Shown one piece after another: positions 22,101 to 34,175 of a DNA stretch of 64,000 bases; position 1 is the stretch's first letter; each line of letters opens with the position of its first letter. Both the position numbers and the translations under genes were made by a program. The notes below the pieces were generated by a model that saw only the letters and a program-made list of their open reading frames with translations, did no database searches and was not told where the DNA came from. Location: NCBI RefSeq assembly GCF_958298935.1, contig NC_084927.1:37390501-37454500 (forward strand), read 5' to 3'. Source of the DNA: Phragmites australis. Its lineage: Eukaryota > Streptophyta > Magnoliopsida > Poales > Poaceae.

Positions 22101-24091
22101 TATAAATTTCAAATGTAGGCAAAATTAGAGGCTTCTGTTCTGGACAAATGGCTGCTAATCAATTTGCAATCGACAGAGGAATTCAGCTCTCACATGGTAA
22201 GCTCAGTTTTGTTGCATCTTTATGTTGGTCCTTCAGTTTATTACTTCAAGTTTTGACTTTTGAGCCGGCCTTTGTGGAAGCTTAATCGAGACACTTGGGG
22301 AAATGAAGCGGTGGCTCAGTTAATTCGGTCAAACTTTATTTTCTGGCAGGTTGGTCCTCCCTTTCTACTTCCATATCCGAGCCGGGGCTCTGACTCAAGT
22401 CCCACTTGTAACATGTTAGGATATATATATTGACAACATAAAGTTCTCGATTAAATGGTTAACTTTTCCCCCTAGATGGACCCATGTCGGTACACTTCTC
22501 ATCTCTCACTTGTCTATTAATATCTTTTGATGTGTTAAAAATAGGTTTATCATGACACCAGTGAGGGGAGGAAGGTACTCACCTACTACAATTTGGTGTC
22601 CATTCCTGCTATTCTCCTAATTGACCCCATCACTGGACAAAAAATGTGCGGTTGGAATGGAATGGTTCACCCAGAACGTTTGCTTGAGGTATTTCGGTAC
22701 CCTTCTTTCATTTCTCATACTTCACTGTAGTTGTAGCTTGTAGGGTTATATGAAAACTCAAATTATTAGCTGTAATATGATGAAGCTGTTCCTTGTTAGT
22801 TCTTTCTGAATGTGTACTGTACATAGGATTTGCTGCCTTACCTGGATAAAGGTCCAAAGGAGCACCATGCTGCTCAACCTCAGAAGCGCCCTAGGAAAGT
22901 TGATCAGGGAACTTCTATGGGCAAACAAGGTAGGAGTTGTATTGATTTTAAAATCAGTGCTACTACTTTTCGTTCTTGTTTTACAACGTACTAAGTAGGA
23001 AGATTCGGTTTTGCAGAACTATGTCTATATGAGCTAAGCATATCCGACGCATGGACAGCCATATAATTTATCATCTCCTAACTTTTTTTTAGAGTTTTAG
23101 GAACTGAGCCTGTCACCATTGCATCATATCCTAAGATTTATCGTTTTCCAAATTTTATGGATATCCGATGCTGGGAAAACTAGCAAAACGGCTGCATGTT
23201 TTTTCCTCATTTATTTGGGTGGTTGGGTGTATTTCCCTTGTATCGTGTGGCCTCCTTTGGAGTGATCTTATGCTATGTTTACATGATTTCCTGGACAGTT
23301 TTCCCATGGGGGACTGCTTTGTGATTATGGTAATGTAAATATTGTTGTGGGAGATGTGCGGTGTTCTGGTTGGCCTTGGTACTTTCAAATTCAGAAAAAC
23401 GAATTCAATTTTAGCGAAAGAATACCCATCCAATCATTGACATTTTTTGTATTTAGGGACTGATAATATGATTTTCCTCTTATTAAATACCTGTTATCAT
23501 CTGGTTACCTGCAAGACATTTCTTACCTTGCCATTGTGGAAAGATGTTCAGTTGTTCACATTGTTTTTTGTTTTCATTTTAGGCAAAACAACTGTAGAGG
23601 ATGAAGATGAAGAACTAGCACGGGCAGTAGCAGCTTCCCTGGAGGAGAGTAAAGGAGTTGTTGGAGAATCAGATGCTACCGATGACATGGCTGAACCTGA
23701 GGAAGAAAACGAGCCCAGCTTAAATATTAAGCTGGATTACCCTCCTCTTCCTGAAGAACCTACAGGAAGTAGGGATCTTCTCTGCAGGGTTGCAATTCGG
23801 CTACCTAACGGTCGGAGGATCCAGAGAAATTTTCTTCACACAGATCCTATTAAGGTTACACCACCAAATCAATTTCCTCTTGTCTCGTTTCTTCTCTTAC
23901 TGATGCTCTCTCTGTCCCCACTGCAGCTCCTGTGGTCATTCTGCTGGCCTCAGGTTGAGGACGGGAAGAAGAGGGCTTTCCACTTTGTACAGCCCATTCC
24001 TGGAGCATCCAAGAACCTGGGGTTCGCAAGTGATCTAACTTTCAAAGAAGCTGGGTTGGCGAACTCAATGATCAACTTTTTCTGGGACTAA
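19109..24091 (+). CDS. PUX7: Plant UBX domain protein 7-like Cdc48 adaptor
   Basis: It bridges ubiquitinated substrates to the AAA-ATPase CDC48/p97. Ten exons join in frame: 19109-19213, 19311-19453, 19556-19681, 21445-21607, 22119-22196, 22281-22349, 22545-22688, 22827-22929, 23583-23854 and 23927-24091, giving 455 residues. All introns are GT-AG. A UBA-like segment (residues 1-50: ISSFLEIAAGQTPETAAQFLQ, then SWHLEEALQLFY) precedes an Ala-rich linker. A thioredoxin-like UAS domain spans about 145-300 (DKWLLINLQSTEEFSSHM, IPAILLIDPITGQKMCGW). A UIM-like helix DEELARAVAASLEES follows near 320, and the C-terminal UBX domain holds VAIRLPNGRRIQRNF and LWSFCWPQV. The start is the first ATG, in good context. 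Intron 3 is 1.8 kb. An LTR fragment ends about 450 bp upstream. Confidence 0.92.
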
Positions 24092-26139
24092 GCCCACTTC
24101 CATATTTTGCGTTTTGAAGCCGTCGTATTCCTGCATGGGCTTGAATATGGTTCAGCTAAATTTTTTCCCTCGAGGATTAACTTATCTTTTGCTTTCCTGG
24201 AGCTTGGATCCGAGGACATATCTGTGGAAATGTTCTTTTGCCTATCGTTCTTTTGTCTATAAACATTAGTCAAGGACTATTTAATGCACATATTTATCAT
24301 AGCCCGGTACTGGGCGAGTGCTGCCGCTGCATGCAAGGCCTAAATGCTTGCTTTCCTTTGGGCTCTATCAAATGCTGAAGCGTCGCGTTTGAGACCTATC
24401 CACGTCGCCTTTGGTTGGCCACCGTTCGATCCGTTCACAAGGTTAGGACCATCCGATTGTCAAGTCCCCCAATCCCCGGCTTCATGAGAGTTCGGGATTC
24501 CTCTTAAGCCTTCGCGCGACTCCGGCCACTGCAGCCGCACCTCAACCCCATCGCAGGCTCCGCTCCACGTGCCCTCACCGTCACCATCGCCTTTGGCATC
24601 GCCACCTTGCCTCTACCGGCGCCTCCGCTCTGCGCGTCCAGACCATGCGACGGGGAAGGCACACATTCCTCTCCTGATACTGTAGCGCCCGTTTCATGAG
24701 AGTTCGAGGATCTTCTTCGGCCGCTCGTTTGCTTCGCCAATTCACCGAAGACAATTAACACAGGATTATGGAGTAATTAATGTTATTAGGTTTAGAGAGC
24801 TGTTGCTAGGTACGCTGATGGGAGGAAATTAAAGAGTAATTCTATGTACGCTGATATCTTAAGTCTTGGTGACTTATTATTATCATAAGTCTTAGTGGTT
24901 TAAGTTTGTTGACTATCTGTCGTGTGAAGCCGCGGTAAGAAATTTGTACGAAGACACGGATACTCTTGTCTTGGTGGTATAAACTCTGAAGTGAAGATGA
25001 CGACAAGTGACTGAAAGATATATTTGTGATGAGTCTTTCCTTTGTGGTTTGGTGGCTTAATCTACTTGAGGTCTAAGTGGCTCATTGGTCGTGATCGGTG
25101 GTCGACCGCAAGCAATAGTCTAAGTGGTTGCTCTCATGTGAATTAGGGGTGACGTTTATATCATCGATACCACGAGATAAAAATCTTTTATGTTGAGTTT
25201 GCTCTATGTATTTTCTTTACGTTTCCGTATTTACATACTTGCAAGTTTTTTTTTCTTATTTTGAGTAATTTATTAGAATTAGCTATAGGTTGTAAATCTT
25301 TTTTAACGATAAAATGGATACACTATATAAATCTAGAATTTTTTGATAAAAATTAATGTAAATTTATTTTATAAAGTTTTTGAAGACAACCAGTTTTAAA
25401 TATTTTAATTCATCTTCATTTGACGTCACCAAACCCTTTCAGTGCCTTGAGGCATCACTTTCCAAATTGTTGAGGTCACATAAGGGCCACAGAAAATAGG
25501 CCATATGTTTTTTTCTCCTACAAGTAGGATCGTTGAGACCTGAGGGTACATTTTGAAGAATCCTGTGGTGTTGTAGTCTATGAAACAGTGCAAAATATAC
25601 ATGTTATACCATGCAAGCATTTACATGAGTAATATGCATGTAAGTTTAGCTTTAAGATATTGTAGCATCTTTTAACTCAATACTAAAAATTGTTACATTG
25701 ATCAATGATCATCTGTGTTTGCCGGCGTCTTTAAGGTTTTCCGTTCTGCCTTTGCAGTTACTCATGGTTGATGGAAATGGATTACTCCATCCACTAGGTA
25801 AAGTAGTTAACCTGTTGCACATAGCTAGTTTGACAATTCAGTGCATCATGTTATAGGGTTTTGGGAGGTCAGCGGCATTACATATCTGGAACAATTTTAC
25901 AATTATCACACCAAATGTCTACTACCTGCTTGTTTCACTCAAATGACACTGTGTGATCCAGGGTTTTGTCACAGCTCAACCTGAACTCAACCCGAATCAA
26001 CACCAAGGGTTATGAGACCTTGTCACAACTTGTAAGTATTGGATGGCATGGTCTTCTCCATTCTTCAGAGCTTATGAACTGATTACAGAACCCGTGAACC
26101 GATACAGTATATTGAGAATGTAATGATTTCATTGACACT
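24092..26139. other. 3' flank and intergenic DNA
   Basis: This covers the PUX7 3' untranslated region, then AT-rich sequence. A GC-rich patch at 24500-24700 has open frames on the minus strand without any family signature. No element boundary was defined. Confidence 0.5.
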
Positions 26140-26340
26140 GATTGAAAGGGAGAAATATTTTCTTAAAAAAGGCAAAAGATTGCTAAAATAATTCATTTGG
26201 TACATCATGGCAATGGTTGAAAGGGGGAAAGATGGCTAAAAAAGGCAAAAGACTGCTAAAAAAAGGCAAAAGATTTCTAAAAATTCATTTGATACATCGT
26301 GGCAATGATTGAAAGGGGGAAAGATTTGCTTGAAAAAAGG
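26140..26340 (+). repeat. Degenerate tandem repeat, about 2.4 units
   Basis: Units starting near 26140, 26216 and 26308 share TTGAAAGGGGGAAAGAT, AAAAAAGGCAAAAGA and TTCATTTGGTACATC-type blocks. The second unit has an internal duplication of the GGCAAAAGA block. The phrase AATGATTTCATTGACACTG occurs before the array and again near 26546. Confidence 0.7.
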
Positions 26341-26786
26341 AATGTAGGTTAACATGAATTTACATTGTCTGTAGTTAGAAGGCAAAATATTTGATTTAAA
26401 AACAGGAAAAAAATCTGAAATGGACTAAAACCAAAATGACAGCCACATCTCTTGCGATGTTCAAAGTTTGAACTCCAACATTTCCACTGCCAAAGAAAAA
26501 CTTAAAATTACAATATTGCAGCGTTGGGTGGCAAGATTGAGAACATAATGATTTCATTGACACTGTATCAGAAACAAGAAAATGCAAATCGAATATTTAA
26601 CATTGTACTGGCAACATTAAATTTGTCAAGTGACAAAATCTGTAGTGCAGATAAAAAGTTTGGTACGTAATGTATCAAATGAATTTCACCTAGCCTTTAT
26701 ACTATTGGGACACCTAATAAAATGTTCAGTATGTCTTCCAAGAAAAACCGGTAATGTAGCATCTAGGCCCCTAGGTAAGTGGTAAG

Positions 26787-28367
26787 TGTTTCGATGATTA
26801 ATGACAACTACATTACTGTGACTAACAATTTGTTTCGAAGGGAATCAAAAATTCAGTATACAATAACATTTGGTTAATCTTGGTCCCTAAAGTGCTTATA
26901 TGGACAATCAAAGGACATATGCTTTAAGACTAAGGATCTTCTAGTTCTAAGTGTCACAAAGGAGATGGAGGATACTTAGAGTAGTATAGGTCTCCTTTTC
27001 TTTTTGTCTTTTGACCGTACTATAAAGGGGGGCTAAAAGTAGTAGCTTGACTTAGTGAGTCTAGACGTAGATGATGCACACTTGTTAAATTCTAGCACTA
27101 GGTAGAGCATACAAGTCCATGGTGAAGCTGTCAAGGAATTAGAGCTCAAAGAGAGTTGAATTGGACAAGCTCACAAAACATTTATTCACCGGATTATCCT
27201 CTGATGGATGTCTAATACTCACCGGATAAACACTAATTGAGGCATCCGAATTATATGAAAAATTTCAGAAGTGTTACACCGGAATATCCGGTGATGAAAG
27301 TCCGGTGACCACCGGAGCTTTTCCAGCAGAGAAAATTTTCGGAGAAAAACAATTTTGTACCCACCGGATTATCCGGTGAATGCATAATATGAACACCGGA
27401 CTATTTCTTGCAGAGAGCATTGCTTCGGGCCACAGTGAAAAATTACGTTCACAGGATTATCCGGTGACTTAGCTGGCAGACCACCGGAGAAATGTTGTGA
27501 AGAAACTCAGACAAATTGAACTCACCGGATTATCCGGTGGTAGCAAAAATATCACCGGAGTATTTCTTGCAGAAGGTTCTGAAATTCGAAGGGTCGGGTG
27601 AGTTGTACTCACCGGATTATCCGGTGTTGACTGTTGTTCACCGGAGTTTATCACCGGACAAATGTTGCCGTGCAACGGCTAGTGACAGCTGGCTCTAGGT
27701 TTGAACCCACCGGACTATCCGGTGATCTTAAGGATATAGCCAGCGGATTATCCGGTGATTACAGTAAAATGAGAGTGGTTAGCCAACGGCTAATTTTTGA
27801 TCTCTAGACTATAAATACCCACTCAGTTGGTTTCAACAGTCGCTCTTGCGACCCTGTAGCAGCTCATACACTTGGTGTGTCATTTAGAGGCAAGAGAGGG
27901 AGCACTTGTGTCCATTTTAAGTTCTTAGTTGAGGATTAAGGACTTCTTTGAGTGCTTGGAGAGTAACAAGTGTGCATCTAGCTGTTGTCTAGGCTTGGTC
28001 TTTGTCAAGTGAAGCTTGAGGCTTGTTACTCTTGGTGGTTGGCAACACCTAGACGGTCTTGGTGATCGGAGGATTTCTCGGTGAGCTCTTGGAACAATTG
28101 TGGGAGCCCCGGAAAAAGACGATGTACTTGGTTTGATACCCGCCAATCCGGAGATGGAGAAGGGGTAATCAAGAGGGAGCACTTGAGCCTTGGTGACTCA
28201 AGGGGGAGCGATATCCTTGGTGGATGCTCCAACGAGGACTAGGGGGAAGTGCCAACTTCTCGAAACCTCGGAAAAAAATCGGTGTTGTCTTCTCCAACTC
28301 TTTACTTTCTTGCATCTTATTTTGAGCTTTGTTATTATTGCAAGTTCTTCTTAGGAATTGTCTTACC
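26787..28367 (+). mobile_element. Copia-type solo LTR with hairpin repeats
   Basis: It begins TGTTTCGATGATTAATGACA, a start typical of SIRE/Maximus-type copia LTRs as I recall them. GGTAAG lies just outside both ends (26781-26786 and 28368-28373), consistent with a 5-6 bp target duplication and no internal region. The expected terminal CA reads ...CTTACC, so that end has mutated or my boundary is slightly off. The middle (27187-27755) holds about a dozen CACCGG...CCGGTG motifs. Confidence 0.65.
27187..27755 (+). repeat. Array of CACCGGATTATCCGGTG palindromes
   Basis: Complete or near-complete palindromes of the form CACCGGAYTATCCGGTG occur near 27360, 27519, 27610, 27707 and 27740. Partial half-sites lie near 27187, 27220, 27283, 27395, 27482, 27553 and 27640. 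Spacing is irregular (30-100 bp). Confidence 0.85.
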
Positions 28368-28451
28368 GGTAAGGTATGTGAAATCGTGGACGAACATGGC
28401 ATATAGATTACAGTTTGTACGTGGTGGTTATTTCTATAGATATAGAAAATA

Positions 28452-28665
28452 ACAGTAGCTCTGCAATGCATAAAAAAATGGTGAGCTTGTTGTGTCATTT
28501 CTAGTAGGTCACCGGAGTAGGATTGAATCTTATTTGGATCGCTTATGTCAAAGTAATAACAATAGCTCTGCAATGCATAAGAAATGGTGAGCTTGTTGTG
28601 TCATTTTTAGTTGGTCACCGGAGTAGGATAGATGCTTATTTGGATCACTTATGTTGAAGTTTAGA
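28452..28665 (+). repeat. 107-bp tandem duplication
   Basis: The copies start at 28452 and 28559. They share CTCTGCAATGCATAA, GGTGAGCTTGTTGTGTCA and GGTCACCGGAGTAGGAT, with a few substitutions. It lies just downstream of the solo LTR. Confidence 0.85.
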
Positions 28666-29359
28666 TCAAAATCAGTCCTTAGCTGTTTATTCGGGATGTA
28701 AAATACCATTTAGGTGGCTATTATCGACTTCAGCTTGTGTGTGATTTGATATTCGGTACGTTGTTTGGTTTGCTGAAATGCACGTATGATTATGTTGCTT
28801 TAATTTTTTCATGTGTTCTCTTATGTATTGATGTACAATACACACAATCTAACATAAAATATTTTTATTCAAACTATTATAGACTTATTGCGTATTCTTA
28901 CCTCGACGACAGGCTATATAGTGTACTAACAGTGTGCTATTTTCTAGTGTGCTTCGATCTGTGTTGCGGTTTATGAGGATAGAGTGTGGTGCTCTCCCTC
29001 CTGTTACTGGTTTTTGTTGTGTTCAGGCTCCATTAAGCCATGTCCATACGGTTGCTGTGCTCGCTACTGAAAGATCGAGCGAGGTGATCGGTTTATGAGG
29101 CTGGAGCGTTCGGTGGCAGATGGTCTTAGTTCCATTTCCGAACCCAGAGTGTCTCGTATATTTTCGCAGCAGTTCGTACTGTTCTGGACGATGGCGGGCC
29201 AAGCATGTCGCTACTAAATGATGTTGGGAATGGATGTTCCCAATTGGTTGCTTTGCGAGTGTCACATTTTATTTAACGGACGGCACATTAGTCCGTATCT
29301 GTTTCTATTGATGTAGCAGGAAAAAAATATAATAATATAGTTTTGGGAGGCTATAATCA
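28666..29359. other. AT-rich intergenic DNA
   Basis: No gene or element boundary is recognised. Confidence 0.5.
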
Positions 29360-31010
29360 GGAAAAAGGAAAAAAACGATAGATAACCAGCAGCCAACAAG
29401 CACTACCAACCGTAACCAATCGATAACAACAAGTAACAACAACAAATGACACCAAAACGCTGACAACTCTCACATCACAAAAGCCACTCTGGCCTCTGGT
29501 CTAGCCGTCATCACCCCTATCTGTACATGAGGGCCAAAACCGCATAGCACCAAACCGACCGTCGACGTGCGGGAACCGCGGCCGTTATGGCAACATATAG
29601 CCGGCATGCTGGCACACCATCGTTGCTACTCGCGCCATCTTGCGACGATGTCCTGTACCGAACTAGCCACTGTCATGCAGGGCTAGCCTTCATAGTCCGC
29701 TGCAAGCCTTCTTGCCGACGTGCCATCGTTGCTGCTTGTGCCATCATCGATGTTGTCCCACACCATGCTAACCATTGCTAGGCAGGGCTAGCTGTCGCCG
29801 TCCACTGCAAGACACCATGCTGACATGTGTGCGGCTGCCTCTGGCCGCTGCCACACCGTCCATGTCCTCCAAGACCCAGCCAGCTACACGCAGCTCACTT
29901 GCGCCCACTGTCGCAAAACGTAGGCCTCCGCTCCCCAATGCCATACCATTTGGTCTCATCCCAGTGCTGAGGCTCCACAACCTAGGCGTCACTCATCGAA
30001 CCAGCTGCCGTCATGCGAAACAATCCGCCGTGGCGTCAGACATGAGAGCATCCATGTAGACCTACCATCATCACTTCACCGAAGACACCAGTCGTGTCAA
30101 CTGGTCGACCCAAGCTTCCGTACGTAAGCCGCCTTGCACCAAAATGGCCACCGCTATGGGACCGCCCGCCGCCACACCACGCAAGCCGAGGCGACGTCAT
30201 ACCTCTATTGGCCGTCGCGTCTCGCCATGGCCGCCCTCTTGCCATCTTTCACGGTCACCCTCGACGCACAACCTCGCCTTGCCACCGCCTACCACATTGC
30301 CGCGTAAGAGCCACACTTGTCGCCTGTCGCGCTAGTGCCTAAGTCTCGAACACCTTCTACAACCATCGATGCCCGCACCCTCATTTAGACTGCTGCCGAC
30401 CTCAACCTGCCTGATCCGTGCCGCTACATATTGCCGGCCTGAGTAGCAACACCACCACCACTCGTGCACCATAAAACATGTGACAGCGGCCGCCGCCTTC
30501 CAACTGTGGCACCGTGCGCTGCTGCGCCCCACCACTGTGACCATATGTTCAGCCATCGCCAAGCGCGCGACCGTAATGCCTTGGCCCACACCACTGTGCC
30601 TTGCCCACGCGCGGTCGCCACCGCGTTGTCGCCTCACTCCAGTGTGCCTTGGTCCACGTGCAACTGTCGTCACGCCTCCTTAGCCTACGCGCGGCTACCG
30701 CCGCGTTGCTTTCCTGCTCCTCTTCTGTGCCATCTGATTGCCGCCGTCGCAAGCGCACCACCCCGTTCGCTACCATTGTCGTCTGCCATCGCCCATGTGG
30801 CGTCGAGCCCCGCACTCCCGCCATCGTCACCAACTTGCCTGCGTTGCTGCCATTGCCCAGATGCGGCCACACCTGCCCCAATGCAAGGGATGAGGCCCCG
30901 CCGCTTCCTTCCTAGCAGCCACATGGGCTTCCGATGGCTAGCTTCAACGGCGACGAGAGGTGAGAGGGGTGGTGGCGCTAGGGTTTAGTGGCCGCTTGTG
31001 TTGCCTCCTG
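29360..31010. other. CCG/GCC-rich block of unknown origin
   Basis: Composition switches sharply to a GC-rich sequence full of CGCC and CCAC trinucleotides, giving long open frames on both strands (for example 30464-30988 on plus and 30332-30673 on minus). None has a recognisable domain, and their residues are those expected from composition (A, P, R, H, T). The block ends near a GCTAGGGTTTAG segment that resembles a minus-strand or transposon 5' leader. It could be the 5' part of a retroelement or a decayed GC-rich gene; neither is shown. Confidence 0.4.
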
Positions 31011-33027
31011 GGAGCGACACGGGGCGTGTTAACTTGATGTCTAGCAGTATAATGTGGATTATGTAGGTATGTGAGTGTCACATGGTAGTACTAGTATAAT
31101 TACCATAGGTCGCCATGCTTGCTTGCCTGGATGAACTCCTGAAACACCATCCAACCAACTCATGATGACACGTGGAGGGCTGGATCTTGGGCACATGCTC
31201 CTGTGTGTAATTACCTGCCTCCTAACGCCATGGTAAACGTTGAACGGGTTGAGAGAGAGAGAGATGTACTATTCCTAGTGTGGGGTTGCCTGTGGGAATG
31301 GAGTTTTGACCCGGCACGTTTGACTGGCAGTGTGGGACCGCCGCTTATGATTTGCCTGCTGTGGTGCCTACCGCTGTTGCATTGGCCGGCCGGTGCCACT
31401 CTGCCACTCGCAAACACACAAAACCCACACCCTCTCTCTCTCTCTCTGGCCAGTGACAGGCACAACGACTGGCCTGGCCCCGAATTATTGCACCCGTGGC
31501 CGGCTTCACTTCTCTCTCTCTCCTCCTAGACTCCATGTCTCCATGCCAGGAAGAGAAGCGCATTTATAGAACCGGTATCTCCGACGCCATTCCAATTATT
31601 TCTTTTCTCCGGAGAAGAGAACGGAGGTCGATCGATGGATCACTGTTCGCTCGCACGCCTCCATGACTGACCTCCATCTGCTCACTCCATTTATGCCCTG
31701 ACCTGCACTTGCACTGCATTCGCATGTAAGCTGTAGTAGGGGCCTGGATCATTTCACGCCTCCTACTATTTGGCATTTCGGCTGGGGTTGTGCATGGAGT
31801 ACGTACCATGCCCAAGTACTACACTTTTTGGCCGCATCTTTGGATCACTTCTACTAGTACACGAGAAGCTGTTGAACGGAACGGAACGGGACGGAATCGC
31901 GGAAGTGCGTGCGTGGAAGATCGTGCCTTTTACAGCTCGCATGAGCGGGCCGGATCCACTGCACGCATATGCATTGCATGCCTAGCTAGCTTTTACAGAG
32001 CCGGCCGGCCGGCCGGTGGCCTGAGTGGAGCTAGCATCCAATGCTGAGGGCTAGCTGCTGCACCAGTACTACCACCTAGCTGCTGTTGCACGTACGCACG
32101 TGTAGCCCCCTCCCCCCCCCCCCCCCCAGGCAGTGCACCAATGGTGCCGTAGTCTATTTTCTTCAGAAACTTGCTCATGCAGCTTTGTTCCTTTATTCAG
32201 AAATTTCTCCTTGTGACACCTGAAGATCTTGAGTAGGAGTACATATTCTGTTTGGATGTGCATGCATGGTTCAGCACTGTAGAGTACGGTTTTTTATTAA
32301 GGAAAACAGCCAACAGAAAGCCTGAAGTACTAGTGCAACCTCTATATTTTCTTTACTTTCAATCACGAGAAAGCTTTCAGGCTGACATGGTGAGGTCCAT
32401 TCGAGTAGACAGCATTCTAGTACTAGTTCCAGACTACAGAGAAGAGTTCACACTTCACACTGGGAACGAAGGGTTAGTTCTAGTTGTAACTTGGAAGAGA
32501 GAGCTGTAGAGGAGCGAGGGGCATTTTGGGGAGAAGAGGGAGCTGAGCAGCTAGCTACAGGGGATGGATGGCAATGGCATATGGCATCTCTCTCCGGTCA
32601 AGGGACTTTGACTACGGCTCTGACAACGGTGACAGCCGAGATTGTCAGGTCTTTTCTGACACCAAAAGGAGAAATCTACCGCCTGTGTCCACCCAAAATC
32701 ATAACCGTTGGGTGTGCGGTTTAGCACTTTAGCTGATTGATTATTCCCTCCTTTGATATGCCTACGTACATATGAACAATAACCTCTATTAAATGTTCAA
32801 AACAAGCTTAGCAATTACGCATGAGCTGCAATAAGGACTGTCAAAATTTGCGCGGTCCTTGTTTGGATCGACAACGACTCATTAAATTTCTCATACTTGT
32901 AAAAGTTCTCGGTCCGAAGTCTAGCCAATGCATTTGGAGCTAATAAACTCTAGACATTTGAGCTCACTCCATCTCCCGCGTCGGCCGTTTCACCTCAAAA
33001 TGGCCTACAACACCTTACCAAGGATAT
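31011..33027. other. Intergenic DNA
   Basis: This holds a poly-C run near 32110, CT repeats near 31440 and 31510, and GGCC runs near 32000. No gene or complete element was recognised. Confidence 0.5.
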
Positions 33028-33340
33028 GAGACTATCTTCAACCATATTTTCTTCATTTTTTTTCTATTTTTTTTATTTTTTATCTCTAATAGTTTTACTT
33101 CGAAGAGAACGATGAAATGAAAAGAGAATCCTTTCGTGAAAGAAACTGTAAAAGAAAATTATTAGAATGCTGAAAGGAATCAGAATCTTTTTAAAAAGAA
33201 GAAATTTGAGAAGAGAAATCATCAAAGACGATCTAAACGAGTTTAACCACATCTCTAACAGTTTTTCATTTCGTTTCTATATAATCTTTTCGTGAAAAGA
33301 ACGAAGCTTGAGAAGAGAAAGGTCAGAGAGGATCTAGACG
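33028..33340. mobile_element. MITE related to 7125-7491
   Basis: It shares the order ACTATCTTCAACCATATTTT, AT-rich homopolymers, a CTCTAATAGTTTTACTTCG-type block, GAAAAGAGAATC and AGAAACTGTAAAAG with the interior of the element at 7179-7400. A partial second unit starts near 33240. Ends are not defined. Confidence 0.5.
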
Positions 33341-33479
33341 AGTTCAACCACATGGTGGACCAATTGAAGTCGGTTCGAGTCGAGGCCTAAGATCAGACCA
33401 AAAGGCGTAGCTTAACTTGTGTAATCCATTCACATTCTTTAAGCAACTATTAGCCGCCTAAGTTCAGAACCACTTGGCA

Positions 33480-33980
33480 TCACTGGAGAGAGGGGGGGGG
33501 GGGTTGCGGAAGGGACAACAGGGCAGGCCACCACGCAGGTCTCGCTCGTCCTTGACCTGGAGATGATGGGCGGAAGCCGACAACGCAGCGGTCCACCCGT
33601 CTCCAGGCACGCATCTCTCCCCTCTTCTCCTGCTAGTCCATAGACCACGCTACGACCGACCTACCGCTAGACCCCTAACCCATTGCGCCGAGGGCATTCT
33701 CGTCACACGTCGATGGCCGAACAAACACTGCATGCATGCGTGTACCGTTTGCACGATTTGGACTGCAGGATTACGCGAAAGGCTGGGGAGCTCAGTATGC
33801 GTGATGCCTCCTTGCCTTTTCCCTGATTGATCCTTTCGTAAAGCCAAGCGAAGTGGAGAACAGAAAGGAACCGGACAGCTCAACGTTACACACTTACACT
33901 GTCGCGAACCCGTGTACCAGGTCAATAACAACAGACAAATCACAGAGAATCTATTACCATGTGAAGAGCTGAGATGGAAC
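33480..33980. other. Intergenic DNA next to the CACTA end
   Basis: A poly-G run lies at about 33490. The two minus-strand open frames here show no recognisable domain. Confidence 0.4.
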
Positions 33981-34175
33981 CACTACTAAAAAAGTGTATT
34001 CACTATAGGCTTTAAACCGACCTTTACTGTTGATTCGGAGCTAACAGTAGCTAACCAGCAGCAGTGATAGTCCCAATTATCTTTGTCAGATTGGAGACCG
34101 ACGGTAAAGATGTTATTACTATCGGCTGAAGGTTTCAACCGATAATGATAGTCAATGTTTGCAGGGACTGCATCA
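33981..34175 (+). mobile_element. CACTA (En/Spm) terminal fragment
   Basis: The sequence begins CACTACTAAAAAAGTG, the characteristic CACTA terminus. It continues with subterminal motifs in alternating orientation (AAACCGACCTTTACTG, ACCGACGGTAAAG, CTATCGGCTGAAGG, AACCGATAATGATAG). The opposite terminus was not found, so only one end is recognisable. Confidence 0.65.

Noticed and set aside
27187..27755. CRISPR-like array
   Set aside because: Repeats are short palindromes with irregular spacing inside an LTR of a plant genome.
30464..30988. 174-codon frame in the CCG-rich block
   Set aside because: Residue content follows base composition and there is no recognisable motif or partner exon.
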